Assembly: GCF_001570725.1 (NCBI RefSeq)
Contig: NZ_BCNV01000001.1
Span: 496,001 to 560,000 of the forward strand
DNA from: Paenibacillus amylolyticus
GTDB lineage: Bacteria > Bacillota > Bacilli > Paenibacillales > Paenibacillaceae
Direction: 5' to 3'
DNA: 64,000 bases
This document shows positions 49,475 through 58,717 of this stretch, one piece after another; the stretch's first letter is position 1, and each line of letters starts with the position of its first letter. The translations under genes and the position numbers were made by a program. Below the pieces are notes generated by a model that worked only from the letters and a program-made list of their open reading frames with translations, was not told the DNA's origin and did no database searches.

Positions 49475-50593
49475 ATGAGAAAATGGTTTGGTGAAGCAAA
49501 AACACATCTAATGACAGGTATCTCCTATCTGCTGCCGGTCATTATCGCGGGTTCCCTGGTCGTTGCCATCTGTAAAATTATCGCACTAACGATGGGCATT
49601 ACTGATCTTGATCCGTACAAAGATGGAAGCGGATTCTTGCATATTTTATATCTCGTGCAAAATGTAGGATGGAGCGGCATTGGACTATTGACCATTGTCC
49701 TGTCGGGTTACATTGCGTACTCCATTGCCGACAAACCTGCGCTGGCCGCAGGTCTAATCGGCGGGGTGCTGGCACAGCAGACCAACGCTGGTTTCTTGGG
49801 CGCGTTGATCTCAGGCTTCTTTGCCGGATATATCACCTTGTGGGTTAAGAACAAAGTCAAGATTACAGGTCCGGCCGCTGGCTCGGTACCGTTAATCATT
49901 TTACCGCTGATTACTGTCGGTCTAACGGGATTTCTGATGGCGGTCATTCTCGGTGGCCCACTGGGCGCACTGAATGAGTATCTCATAGCTTGGGTTCAAA
50001 ACATGAGCCAGAGCGGAACGAATACCGTTCTACTTGCGATTATTCTGGGCGCGATGATCGGATTCGATCTCGGCGGACCTGTCAACAAAGCGGCATGGAT
50101 GGCAGGCAACGCCCTGTTCCTGTCCGGTGTCTATCTGCCTAATATTTTTATCAATATTGCCATCTGCATTCCGCCGCTTGGTTATGGCTTGGCGACATTG
50201 TTGATGAAGAAACGTTTTTCAAAAACCTATCAGCAAGCAGGAAAAGGTGCAGTGATTATGGGCGTGATCGGCATCACGGAAGGTGCAATTCCGTTCACAC
50301 TGCGTAACCCTGCCAAAATGATTCTGGTCAACATGTTTGCCTGTGCAACGGGTGCTGCCCTGACTGCATTGCTGGGAGCACATATCATCATGCCACCGAT
50401 CGGTGGGTTATATGGAGCTGTATCGGTAGGAACCCCAATCGCGTATCTTGCCGGAGGCATTGTCGGTGCACTAATCGTGGCGGGTGGCACCATGCTGGTG
50501 AACTTCCGTGATGAAGAAGAGAAACAGCCTGCCAAGACTCAGGAAGCTTCGGTGAAGAAAAACGGGGAAGAAATCGAACTCGTTTTTGACTAA
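49475..50593 (+). CDS. PTS system fructose-family IIC component
   Basis: A 372-residue membrane permease. About nine helices, with HLMTGISYLLPVIIAGSLVVA at the start, GLIGGVLAQQTNAGFLGALISGFFAGY, FDLGGPVNKAAWMAGNAL and GITEGAIPFTLRNP, the landmark GITEGAIPF motif of fructose-family IIC proteins. The C-terminus is a hydrophilic tail (EEKQPAKTQEASVKKNGEE). It imports and, with IIB, phosphorylates the substrate. Ribosome site GAGGAGAGAG. Confidence 0.93.
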   Translation: MRKWFGEAKTHLMTGISYLLPVIIAGSLVVAICKIIALTMGITDLDPYKDGSGFLHILYLVQNVGWSGIGLLTIVLSGYIAYSIADKPALAAGLIGGVLAQQTNAGFLGALISGFFAGYITLWVKNKVKITGPAAGSVPLIILPLITVGLTGFLMAVILGGPLGALNEYLIAWVQNMSQSGTNTVLLAIILGAMIGFDLGGPVNKAAWMAGNALFLSGVYLPNIFINIAICIPPLGYGLATLLMKKRFSKTYQQAGKGAVIMGVIGITEGAIPFTLRNPAKMILVNMFACATGAALTALLGAHIIMPPIGGLYGAVSVGTPIAYLAGGIVGALIVAGGTMLVNFRDEEEKQPAKTQEASVKKNGEEIELVFD

Positions 50594-50620
50594 AAAAAGC
50601 ATCTGGAGGGATATAGAGAT

Positions 50621-53299
50621 ATGAGTGAGAGCAATCGCACCAAAGTACATGTGATTCCACATACGCACTGGGACCGGGAATGGTATTTTACGACCTCCCG
50701 TTCCAAAGTGTATCTTGTCAAACACGTCAAGGAAGTATTGAACGCACTGGAAAATATCGATGGATTTCATTATTACCTGCTGGATGCACAGGGCTCGCTG
50801 CTGGATGATTACATCCGCTGGTGTCCCGAAGATGAGGAACGTATCCGCCAACTGGTTTCAGCCAAACGACTGATGACGGGACCCTGGTATACACAGACGG
50901 ATCAATTGGTGATTTCCAGTGAATCCATGGTCCGAAACCTGTATTATGGTATGAAAACGGCACAAAAGTACGGACATGCGATGAAGGTTGGTTACGTCCC
51001 GGATGCGTTTGGACAATCGGCACAGATGCCGCAGATCTATCGCGAGTTTGGCATCGAACGTTTCCTGTTCTGGAGAGGCGTATCAGATAATACGAATCCA
51101 CATACCGAGTTTACGTGGGAAGGATCGGACGGTAGTCGTGTATTTGCTGTGCAGATGCCGTTCGGGTATTACTACGGCGGTAACATTCCGGAAAATGAAG
51201 AAGAGTTGATCCCTTATTTGGAAAAACAGATTGGTGCGCTTGAACGGAAGGCCTCCACCAAACATATCTATTTCCCTAATGGATTTGACCAGGCACCTGT
51301 CCGGTTGAACCTGCCGGAGTTGATTGAACGGTTCAATGCGCTGGATACAGAACGCGAATATATGATGAATGAACCGGAACGTTTTCTGGCGGAGATCGAA
51401 GCAGATATTCAGGATCTGCCTGTACTTCGGGGTGAATTAATGGAAGCCAAGCACATGCGAATTCATAAGTCCATTTTTTCCACCCGTGCGGATCTCAAAC
51501 AACAGAATAACCAGATTGAGAATCTGATCGCTAATACGCTCGAACCTGTGCTTGCCATAAGCCATTCTCTCGGGCATGATTACCCGCATCGCATTGTTGA
51601 GGACATCTGGAAGCTACTGTTTGAGAATGCGGCGCATGACAGTATCGGTGGCTGTAACAGCGATACAACGAATCAGGACGTTGCGTTTCGTTACAAACAG
51701 GCCTATGATATCGCACTGAATCTGCTTGACCTGCATATGCGGATGATTGCTTCAACGATACAGCAGGAGGAGACATTTGCGTTCACCCTGTTCAACACGC
51801 TACCTTATGTGCGAGGCGGGGTTACCGAGATCGAAGCTTATATTCCGGAAGAATCCTTTGTGATTCGGGATACGAAGGGACGCGAGCTAGCCTATACCAT
51901 TTTGGAAAAAGTAGACCAGACCGATTATGTGCTTGGACAGCACATCGATCTCAATCCAAGCCGCAAAGTGCATCTGCCGGAACGGGTATATCGTGCGAAA
52001 TTGCTGGTGGAACTGCAAGAGGTTCCGGCGATGGGCTACACCCAGATTATCTTTGATTTCAGTCAGGGCGCTGCACCCGTCATGGAGCGGCGTAACGGGG
52101 ACACGATTGAAAATGAACATTTCACCATTGCGCTACAAGCAAACGGCACCTTGCAAATTACGGACAAGCGATCAGGCCAAGTGTATGCAGATCAAATGCT
52201 CTTCGAAGATAATGGGGATGACGGAGATTCCTACAATTATTCTCCACCCGAGCGGGATCTGATTGTTTCTTCGGTAGGCAGCCAGATGAGTGCAACAACC
52301 ACTCAAACGTCTGTATCTCAGACACTATGCCTGTGTTTCACGCTGGATGTTCCCTACGATCTGGAAGAGCGCGCCGCAGGCATCACGTCGGGAGCATTGC
52401 CAATGCAGGTGCAGATATCTCTTCGCAAAGGAGAGAAGCTGATTCGCTTCCAGGTTCAGGTGCAGAATGAGGTGTTCAGCCACCGTCTGCGTGTCCTTTT
52501 TGATACAGGAATTGCTTCCGCTCTATCTATTGCAGATCAGCCTTTCGGTGTGATTACTCGTCCAACCTCATTGCCAGAAGTGGAGGTATGGGAGCGTGAA
52601 CAATGGCAGGAGAAACCGATCACCATTGAAGCGATGCAGAGTTATGCTGGGTTAAACAACGGTTCGCATGGTATGGCTATGATGACGGAAGGTGTACGTG
52701 AGTATGAAATTGTTGGCGAACAAATGGATACCATTGCCCTGACCTTGTTCCGCACATTCGGTTTCATGGGTAAGGAAAACCTGTTGTATCGTCCTGGCCG
52801 GGCTTCCGGTGAGAAAATTGTAGCAACGCCAGACGCGCAATTGCTTGGTGAGCTCTCCTTTACCTTTGGCCTGCATATCCAGACTTCTGGATTCGACGAA
52901 GCGAATGTAGCCCGTGCTGCGCGTGAATATTTGACACCGATCAGCAGTTATCAGCTATGCGACTTTCTGAACGGACGACTGATCTTTGCTTTCCGTGATG
53001 AGGAACGTGTGCTGGAACCCGATTACAGCCTGATGTCGTTCAGCGACGATTCCAACGTGGTGTTAAGCAGTTTCAAGAAAGCAGAGCAGAGTGAGGGTTA
53101 CATTGTACGTGTCTTCAATCCGTATTTGTCACAGTCTGCAAACGTGAATATGCACTTTAATCAGCCTGTACATGCAGAGCGTGTATCTCTTGGTGAACAA
53201 CCCCTGGAGCCTCAGCAGAGGTTAACTGAGGGAGAAGAGGTCGTTCGTTTGCCGGAACTCACACATTGTAAATTGATGACTGTACTTGTATCGATATAA
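50621..53299 (+). CDS. Alpha-mannosidase, glycoside hydrolase family 38 (mannosylglycerate-hydrolase-like)
   Basis: An 892-residue cytoplasmic GH38 enzyme. The zinc site is in VIPHTHWDREWYF (His16, Asp18) with the nucleophile Asp128 in GYVPDAFGQSAQMPQ; a further zinc histidine is expected in ENAAHDSIGGCNSD. The three-helix bundle and beta domains follow in the usual order to the end. In E. coli and enterococci, GH38 enzymes next to fructose-family PTS genes (mngB type) cleave 6-phospho-mannosylglycerate. Here the same linkage suggests hydrolysis of an imported phosphorylated alpha-mannoside. No secretion signal, as expected. GGAGGG ribosome site. Confidence 0.9.
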   Translation: MSESNRTKVHVIPHTHWDREWYFTTSRSKVYLVKHVKEVLNALENIDGFHYYLLDAQGSLLDDYIRWCPEDEERIRQLVSAKRLMTGPWYTQTDQLVISSESMVRNLYYGMKTAQKYGHAMKVGYVPDAFGQSAQMPQIYREFGIERFLFWRGVSDNTNPHTEFTWEGSDGSRVFAVQMPFGYYYGGNIPENEEELIPYLEKQIGALERKASTKHIYFPNGFDQAPVRLNLPELIERFNALDTEREYMMNEPERFLAEIEADIQDLPVLRGELMEAKHMRIHKSIFSTRADLKQQNNQIENLIANTLEPVLAISHSLGHDYPHRIVEDIWKLLFENAAHDSIGGCNSDTTNQDVAFRYKQAYDIALNLLDLHMRMIASTIQQEETFAFTLFNTLPYVRGGVTEIEAYIPEESFVIRDTKGRELAYTILEKVDQTDYVLGQHIDLNPSRKVHLPERVYRAKLLVELQEVPAMGYTQIIFDFSQGAAPVMERRNGDTIENEHFTIALQANGTLQITDKRSGQVYADQMLFEDNGDDGDSYNYSPPERDLIVSSVGSQMSATTTQTSVSQTLCLCFTLDVPYDLEERAAGITSGALPMQVQISLRKGEKLIRFQVQVQNEVFSHRLRVLFDTGIASALSIADQPFGVITRPTSLPEVEVWEREQWQEKPITIEAMQSYAGLNNGSHGMAMMTEGVREYEIVGEQMDTIALTLFRTFGFMGKENLLYRPGRASGEKIVATPDAQLLGELSFTFGLHIQTSGFDEANVARAAREYLTPISSYQLCDFLNGRLIFAFRDEERVLEPDYSLMSFSDDSNVVLSSFKKAEQSEGYIVRVFNPYLSQSANVNMHFNQPVHAERVSLGEQPLEPQQRLTEGEEVVRLPELTHCKLMTVLVSI

Positions 53300-53351
53300 G
53301 GTGAGCTTTAGTTATACACAATCCTGATCAGAAGGGAGGTCGGATATCGGT

Positions 53352-55319
53352 ATGATTTTTCCAACTAAACGGTTGAAAAAGCTGTTCCACCTCATTCATG
53401 GTGAAGGACAGGAACAGGCTTGGACGAGCCAAGCACTTGCAGACAGGCTGGAGGTTACGGTGCGTACCATTCGGGATGATCTGAAAAAGTTGGATCATAT
53501 CCTTACAGGGCATGGCGGGAGCCTAGAGTCCAAGCGTGGACGGGGATATTCCATTCGTGTACACGAAGCGAAGCTGTATGATGAGCTGTTGGAGGAACGG
53601 AAGGATGATCGGCAAAAAGGTGCGCCAGTACCTGGGTCACCCGATGAGCGTATCCGTTATGAATTGTTCAAGCTGCTTGGTGAACCGGGTCATATTAAGA
53701 TGGAAGACCTCGCTGATCAGCTGTATATAAGCCGTGCAACGATGAACAATGATCTGAAAATCATTCGTCAGATTCTGGAGAACTACCAGCTTCAGCTTCA
53801 GATCAAGCCAGGACATGGTGTGAAGGTCGTCGGAGACGAGCAAAGGTTCCGTTATTGTCTTGCCGAGTACGCCGATGCGCGAGATGAAGAATTGGGACCG
53901 GAGGGCATGACTGCTGCACAGGAACGTTTGTTGTACCCAATCGAACCCGCACACATCCGCGAAATCGTCATTCGCCATGTAGGCAAACAGGATGTTCGTA
54001 TTGCAGATGTGGCGCTGAAAGATCTGATTACGCATCTGGCTGTTATGGTGTTGCGCATTAAACAGGGGCATGAACTGGAGCGATTCGAGAAAGTGGAGGC
54101 GAATCTGCAGGATCAGCAACTTGCACAACACATTATTCAGGATCTGGAGTCGTTATATTCCATTCACTGTCCAGTCGGAGAGCGAGATTATCTGTTGCTG
54201 CATATTGTTAGTAAAAAAATGACCGCTACCGATTGGAATGGACTACGAAGTGACCCATTATATGTTGCTGTACAGCAGATGTTGGGTCACATCTATGATC
54301 GGTACACCTATGATCTGCGTGATGATGACCGCTTGCCGAATGATCTCTATGCCCATCTGAAGCCCATGATTACGCGGTTAGAACATGGCATGAATATGCG
54401 GAATCCACTGCTGGGACATATACGTAAATATTATCCACTCGCCTATGAGATTACGATAAGTGCAGTGAAACAGCTACAGACATACGTACCTCATGAAATC
54501 AATGACAGTGAGATTGGTTACCTGGCTCTTCATATTGGGGCAGCATTGGAACGTAAATACCAGATTCCTCATCGCAAACGGAAATCCGTATTACTCGTCT
54601 GTGGTTCAGGATACGGCACAGCCCGTATTCTTGAATCCAGATTACGCTCTTTATTTGCCGAGCTGGAGGTCTCTCGTGTAGTTTCGCTAAGAGAGTACGA
54701 GGAGATGGGGAGTGTGCCTGAAGATTTGGTCATTTCCACGATCCGGTTACGGGAGTCCAAAGGCAAACCGTCGGCCGTCATTGCTGCGATTCCATCGGAA
54801 CGCGACATGGCAACGATCACTCATCTGGTGCGAACCAGTGATGAGCAGGAGGAAATGACGCTGCTGCGTTACTTTGATCCAGCATTGTTCATGTTTCGGT
54901 CCGATCAGCCTGACAAAATGACACTTATGGCTGAGATGAGCGGGGCGCTGTTGGAGAAGGGGATTGTAACCGAGCAATTCTGGCCAGCTGTGCAGGAGCG
55001 GGAAAAGATGGCTTCAACCGCGCTTGGAAGAGGTATGGCGATTCCACATCCCATGGAGCTGAGTTCAACTCATACGACCGTATCGGTATGTCTGCTCGAG
55101 AAGCCGATTCCGTGGGATGAGGAGAATGAAGTGCATGCCGTATTCATGTTGTCTATCTGCAAAGAGGATTACGAACAGGCGATGGGTATCTATGATCTGT
55201 TTGTAGAGTTGATTCGGCAGGAGGAGCAGTTGGAAAGCCTGCGATCCTGCGGCAGCTTCGATGCCTTTGCCCAACTTGTATGTGAAACGTTGAGTCTGAA
55301 AAGTACCGAAGTGTATTGA
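53352..55319 (+). CDS. PRD-containing transcriptional regulator/antiterminator with EIIB and EIIA domains (MtlR-like)
   Basis: A 655-residue regulator. Two N-terminal winged helices: TSQALADRLEVTVRTIRDDLKKL (about 20-60) and MEDLADQLYISRATMNNDLKII (about 115-160). Two PRDs (about 190-395) have paired histidines, for example IRHVG and HLAVM in the first and HLKPM and HIGAAL in the second. An EIIB-Gat-like domain (LLVCGSGYGTARI, Cys at about 418) and an EIIA-fructose-like domain (AIPHPMELS, His at about 564) follow. It should activate the PTS-mannosidase operon when PTS phosphorylation reports the substrate. It is the last gene of the operon. Confidence 0.92.
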   Translation: MIFPTKRLKKLFHLIHGEGQEQAWTSQALADRLEVTVRTIRDDLKKLDHILTGHGGSLESKRGRGYSIRVHEAKLYDELLEERKDDRQKGAPVPGSPDERIRYELFKLLGEPGHIKMEDLADQLYISRATMNNDLKIIRQILENYQLQLQIKPGHGVKVVGDEQRFRYCLAEYADARDEELGPEGMTAAQERLLYPIEPAHIREIVIRHVGKQDVRIADVALKDLITHLAVMVLRIKQGHELERFEKVEANLQDQQLAQHIIQDLESLYSIHCPVGERDYLLLHIVSKKMTATDWNGLRSDPLYVAVQQMLGHIYDRYTYDLRDDDRLPNDLYAHLKPMITRLEHGMNMRNPLLGHIRKYYPLAYEITISAVKQLQTYVPHEINDSEIGYLALHIGAALERKYQIPHRKRKSVLLVCGSGYGTARILESRLRSLFAELEVSRVVSLREYEEMGSVPEDLVISTIRLRESKGKPSAVIAAIPSERDMATITHLVRTSDEQEEMTLLRYFDPALFMFRSDQPDKMTLMAEMSGALLEKGIVTEQFWPAVQEREKMASTALGRGMAIPHPMELSSTHTTVSVCLLEKPIPWDEENEVHAVFMLSICKEDYEQAMGIYDLFVELIRQEEQLESLRSCGSFDAFAQLVCETLSLKSTEVY

Positions 55320-55324
55320 TATAT

Positions 55325-55482
55325 AAGTTCACTAAGGATAATTCCACTGACACTCCGATGACAGAATAACCTTCCGATCGCTGTTATCCCCAGATTTTTC
55401 TGATCCCCTTTTCGAAAGGGGAAAAACCGTCCTTCATCAGATTTTTTCTGACAGAGGACGGTTTATTTCGTTTACACAAACT
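55325..55482 (-). repeat. Dispersed repeat, copy F (opposite strand)
   Basis: Read on the minus strand: left end AGTTTGTGTAAACG, a changed inner arm with an ACCGTCCT/AGGACGGT stem, hairpin CCCCTTTCGAAAAGGGG, then AAATCTGGGGATAACAGCG and GATCGGAAGG, and right end GTGGAATTATCCTTAGTGAA. It lies between two convergent genes and its stems with a T-rich flank probably also terminate both. Confidence 0.8.
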
Positions 55483-55487
55483 ATAGA

Positions 55488-56261
55488 TTAAATATGTTTG
55501 GATATGACTTCTTCCAGACCTTGAGCGACAGAATGCGGACCCCGCGCCAGGTGTCTTTCATACAGATGCAGGCGGACGAAGCTCTCATCCGTTCCCATCG
55601 CTTCGGAGAATATTCCACTGAGTCCACGAGCGCGGCGATCGATCTGTAATAACAGTTCCAGTGAATCCCCCATCGGATAGAACAGCACTTCCAGTTCATC
55701 CAGATGCCCACGGAACTTGCTCGTTGGCACAAATTCGAATTCCTGCACAAATGGCAGATTGCCGCCAAGCTTCGGCGCATAGTCGTTAGTCACTTCACGT
55801 AGCTTGAAGCCAAGGATATCAATTGCACCGAGCACGGTGTTCATGTCTTTGCTAGGCACAACATGCAATCTGTCCCGGTCGGATGGGTCCACGGCGCTTG
55901 AGATATCGAGGCCCGTTTCTACCCATACTTCTGCACGATGTAGTGTAATAGGCAAATTTTCTGGCAGGTCAAATGAGAAGTCTTTCTCCAATTTGGCACC
56001 AGGCTGCAATGTGAAACCTTCGGTGAGCAAATATTTGGCTATAACGGCTGTTTCTTTTACTTTGCGATCATCGCGCTCCCGTATGTAATGGGTTTTGATT
56101 GAAAGATAGATTCGATCTACGTTCTGTTCCACATCTCCACCCTCAATGTACACAACCCCCGAGATGATTCCTCCAGGCGTGACCTCTGGTGTATGCAATT
56201 CTGTATTTACTTTGGCTGCTCCAACACCTACACTGGCTAACATTTTCTTGAAAAATGACAT
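55488..56261 (-). CDS. spo0M: Sporulation-control protein Spo0M
   Basis: A 257-residue arrestin-like protein (SpoOM family): SFFKKMLASVGVGAAKVNTEL at the start, GGIISGVVYIEGGDVEQNVDRI, then FDLPENLPIT and LPFVQEFEFVPTSKFRG, with the C-terminal LYERHLARGPHSVAQGLEEVI. Spo0M influences early sporulation and cell division in Bacillus; it binds no known small ligand. It is in the cytoplasm and conserved in spore formers, which supports the taxonomic inference. Monocistronic on this strand, with AGGTTGAGCG upstream of the start. Confidence 0.93.
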   Translation of the reverse strand: MSFFKKMLASVGVGAAKVNTELHTPEVTPGGIISGVVYIEGGDVEQNVDRIYLSIKTHYIRERDDRKVKETAVIAKYLLTEGFTLQPGAKLEKDFSFDLPENLPITLHRAEVWVETGLDISSAVDPSDRDRLHVVPSKDMNTVLGAIDILGFKLREVTNDYAPKLGGNLPFVQEFEFVPTSKFRGHLDELEVLFYPMGDSLELLLQIDRRARGLSGIFSEAMGTDESFVRLHLYERHLARGPHSVAQGLEEVISKHI

Positions 56262-56445
56262 GCGCTCAACCTCCAGATCAGATGGTTTACTATTTGGGGA
56301 TAAATACGACTTCGACCTTAATACGGAAACTGGAAGAGAAGCGTTTCAAATTTTAGTAAAAGATATATCGCATATCCAAACAGGAGAATCGACTTACCTA
56401 TGTCGAATGGTTTGGAAGAAGGGGATTTTTGTAAGGAGGAACTCT

Positions 56446-57123
56446 ATGAGCATGGAATGGTACGATATGATTGCACGACGTAATGGGGGATACAAGGGTA
56501 GAGCTTTGTATACCCTGGAAGGTAACTCTGCTGAAGATACTTTTGAAGAGCGGTTGATTAAGCTTCTGCCTCAGTATACATCCGTGCTCGATGCAGGCTG
56601 TGGACATGGGGAGTTTACGTTGAAAATGTCGAAATATACCGATCACATTATGGGGTTCGATAACTCGGAAGAGATGATTAAGATTGCCCGAAGTGCTCTT
56701 CATTCAAGTTTGATTACGAATGTGGAATTTGTATGCACTACGACTAAAGAAAAGATGCCCTTTGCAGATGAGCAGTTCGGTCTGATCTATGATCGCAGAG
56801 GTCCAACTTCCATTATTGAGCATGAGAGATTGCTGCAAAAGGGTGGGGTTATGATTGGTATTCATACGGATATAACCAAGGTGCGAGAGCGATTGGAAAG
56901 AAATGCGTATGAGGAAATCAAGATCGAGGAATTTAACGAGGCACTCATGATTTTCCCGGATGAAAAAGAGTTTGCCATCTTTCTCTCCGATATCCCCGGA
57001 AACCCGGATTATACACAGCATGAGTACCGGGGACAGCTGGAAACCAAGCTGGAGGAGAACCGGATTAACGGTAGACTTGCTGTGAGAGAACGCAAGTATA
57101 TCTGGCAAGCCGTAAGGAGCTGA
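56446..57123 (+). CDS. Class I SAM-dependent methyltransferase
   Basis: A 225-residue methyltransferase. SAM motif I is VLDAGCGHGEFTLKMSKY, followed by IMGFDNSEEMIKIA (motif II) and MPFADEQFGLIYDRRGPTSI. The C-terminal part (RINGRLAVRERKYIWQAV) is typical of 23S rRNA-methyltransferase-like RrmA relatives, though the substrate is not assigned. The start is the ATG at 56446 with AAGGAGGA (56433-56440). The frame stays open upstream into the divergent spo0M region but without support. It precedes a cupin gene by 6 bp. Confidence 0.87.
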   Translation: MSMEWYDMIARRNGGYKGRALYTLEGNSAEDTFEERLIKLLPQYTSVLDAGCGHGEFTLKMSKYTDHIMGFDNSEEMIKIARSALHSSLITNVEFVCTTTKEKMPFADEQFGLIYDRRGPTSIIEHERLLQKGGVMIGIHTDITKVRERLERNAYEEIKIEEFNEALMIFPDEKEFAIFLSDIPGNPDYTQHEYRGQLETKLEENRINGRLAVRERKYIWQAVRS

Positions 57124-57129
57124 AGTCGA

Positions 57130-57570
57130 GTGAACACAGAATTTTCAGAACAGGAACATGGTGAGACTGGTGTCAAAACTAGCTCTGAAAAGATGGCGAA
57201 CGGGGAACAGAAATATAAAATGATAGCAGAAGACGGCAGTTATTATTGCAGAACCGTTGCTTCAGCCCAGGGAGCATGGCAAAACAGTCATGTACATATC
57301 AAACTAACGGAGTTTTATGTGGTGCAATCCGGATGGATTGCTTATGCCAGTTATGGAGAAGATCAGGTGCTTTCGATTCAAGTGATGCGTGAAGGAGAGC
57401 ACATCGTTGTCCAGCCGGGAGTTCATCACAATGTATATATGTCAGCCAATAGCGTTATCCATACAATTAAATATGGGTTGAATACACATAGTGATTGGTC
57501 TGCTTCTCCGGAATTAGACTGCGTTACACAAACATTAATGGAGAGCGAATTGCTTCAAACTTACGGATAA
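57130..57570 (+). CDS. Cupin domain protein
   Basis: A 146-residue small cupin. SHVHIKLTEFYVVQSGWIAYA is cupin motif 1 (HxH...E) and VVQPGVHHNVYMSANSVIHTI is motif 2, together giving three histidines and a glutamate for a metal. No second domain. The N-terminal 25 residues are polar and probably disordered. Start GTG at 57130, 6 bp after the methyltransferase stop, so the two are co-transcribed. Function could be sugar-phosphate isomerase- or dioxygenase-like; not determinable. Confidence 0.83.
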   Translation: MNTEFSEQEHGETGVKTSSEKMANGEQKYKMIAEDGSYYCRTVASAQGAWQNSHVHIKLTEFYVVQSGWIAYASYGEDQVLSIQVMREGEHIVVQPGVHHNVYMSANSVIHTIKYGLNTHSDWSASPELDCVTQTLMESELLQTYG

Positions 57571-57587
57571 TCTTGGGGGTTAAATAC

Positions 57588-58130
57588 ATGCGTAGAAGTA
57601 CAATATGTTGGCTAACTGGCATTGCGATTGTTATTGTAGCAACTTTCATTGTATATAATAATTTGACCCCTAGCGTTACAGAGCAGGATGTTAGCTTAAA
57701 GGGCACGATTCGGCAGACCGCTTCGGAGAAATACGAGGTGCAATTATCTATTACACGCAGAAAAGAAGATAAGAGTCAGCATACTGTATATCCCGTTGTG
57801 CCTGGCTGGGGTTCAATATCGTTTAGTGATAAAAATGACAACCGATTTATTCAACCTGTTTCCGTCGGCAGCACGGGTGCGATGGAAGGAATTCTTCGTC
57901 AAGCGTTACAGAGGCAGTCAGCCACGGCAATGACTGAATTTTCAGGGTTCTCCATACCTGATGCAGCGGGCACGTACAAGATGCGTTTTACCATTCATCC
58001 TTTGGATGAGAAAGCAGAACTTATTCAGCATCCCATGATCTATTATGTTCATAAAGAAAATGTTCTGGGCAAGGACCTGAGTTGGGTCTCGGGAACTCCG
58101 CTTGAAATCATTAAGGAGTATGCAGAGTGA
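57588..58130 (+). CDS. Membrane-anchored hypothetical protein
   Basis: A 180-residue protein with a short basic N-terminus, one helix (about 7-25, WLTGIAIVIVATFIVY) and an extracytoplasmic beta-rich domain (about 40-150; KYEVQLSITRRKEDK, YPVVPGWGSISFSDKNDNRF). No recognised family. The ATG at 57588 is preceded by TGGGGGT. Its last bases overlap the next gene (GTGA), coupling it to the acetyltransferase. Function unknown. Confidence 0.7.
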   Translation: MRRSTICWLTGIAIVIVATFIVYNNLTPSVTEQDVSLKGTIRQTASEKYEVQLSITRRKEDKSQHTVYPVVPGWGSISFSDKNDNRFIQPVSVGSTGAMEGILRQALQRQSATAMTEFSGFSIPDAAGTYKMRFTIHPLDEKAELIQHPMIYYVHKENVLGKDLSWVSGTPLEIIKEYAE

Positions 58131-58669
58131 ATAATGTATATGAATCAAATGAAATCACCGTACGTTTTTTGGAAATTGAAAATGAACACCATCTGGTGAA
58201 GTGGCTGACTGACCCGAAAGTCCTTCAATACTATGAAGGCCGTGATCGGCCGCATGATCTGGAACGGGTAAGAGAACATTTTTACAATCAGGATGATAAT
58301 GCTACTCGTTGTATCGTGGAGTATGGAGGAAATCTGATTGGATACATTCAGTTCTATGAGCTTGAGGAAGAGGAACGAACGGAGTATGGTTATGGAGACA
58401 CGGATGAGATCATCTATGGAACGGACCAGTTTATTGGAGAGGTAGATTACTGGAATAAAGGTATAGGTACACAGTTGGTGCAGTCCATGCTGAATTTTCT
58501 GATTAACGAAAAGCATGCTCGAAAAGTAGTCATGGACCCTCAAGCTTGGAACTTGCGAGCAATATCCTGTTATGAGAAATGTGGTTTCCAAAGGATCAAG
58601 CTGTTAGAGAAACATGAGATGCATGAAGGACAGATGCGAGACTGTTGGCTTATGGCATATACACTGTAG
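58127..58669 (+). CDS. GNAT acetyltransferase, AAC(6')-like
   Basis: A 180-residue GNAT enzyme whose order resembles aminoglycoside 6'-acetyltransferases: VRFLEIENEHHLVKWL, YYEGRDRPH, IYGTDQFIGEVDYWNKGIGTQLV, then MDPQAWNLRAISCYEKCGF and MHEGQMRDCWLMAY. These blocks parallel AAC(6')-Ib/Ie-type proteins by memory. Whether it modifies aminoglycosides is unproven; many chromosomal relatives do not confer resistance. GTG start overlapping the preceding stop. Probably part of the 56.4-58.7 kb run. Confidence 0.82.
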   Translation: MNNVYESNEITVRFLEIENEHHLVKWLTDPKVLQYYEGRDRPHDLERVREHFYNQDDNATRCIVEYGGNLIGYIQFYELEEEERTEYGYGDTDEIIYGTDQFIGEVDYWNKGIGTQLVQSMLNFLINEKHARKVVMDPQAWNLRAISCYEKCGFQRIKLLEKHEMHEGQMRDCWLMAYTL

Positions 58670-58717
58670 TTGCTGTTTAAAGTTAATTTCAATCATACAA
58701 ACGAGGAGGAATAATGG

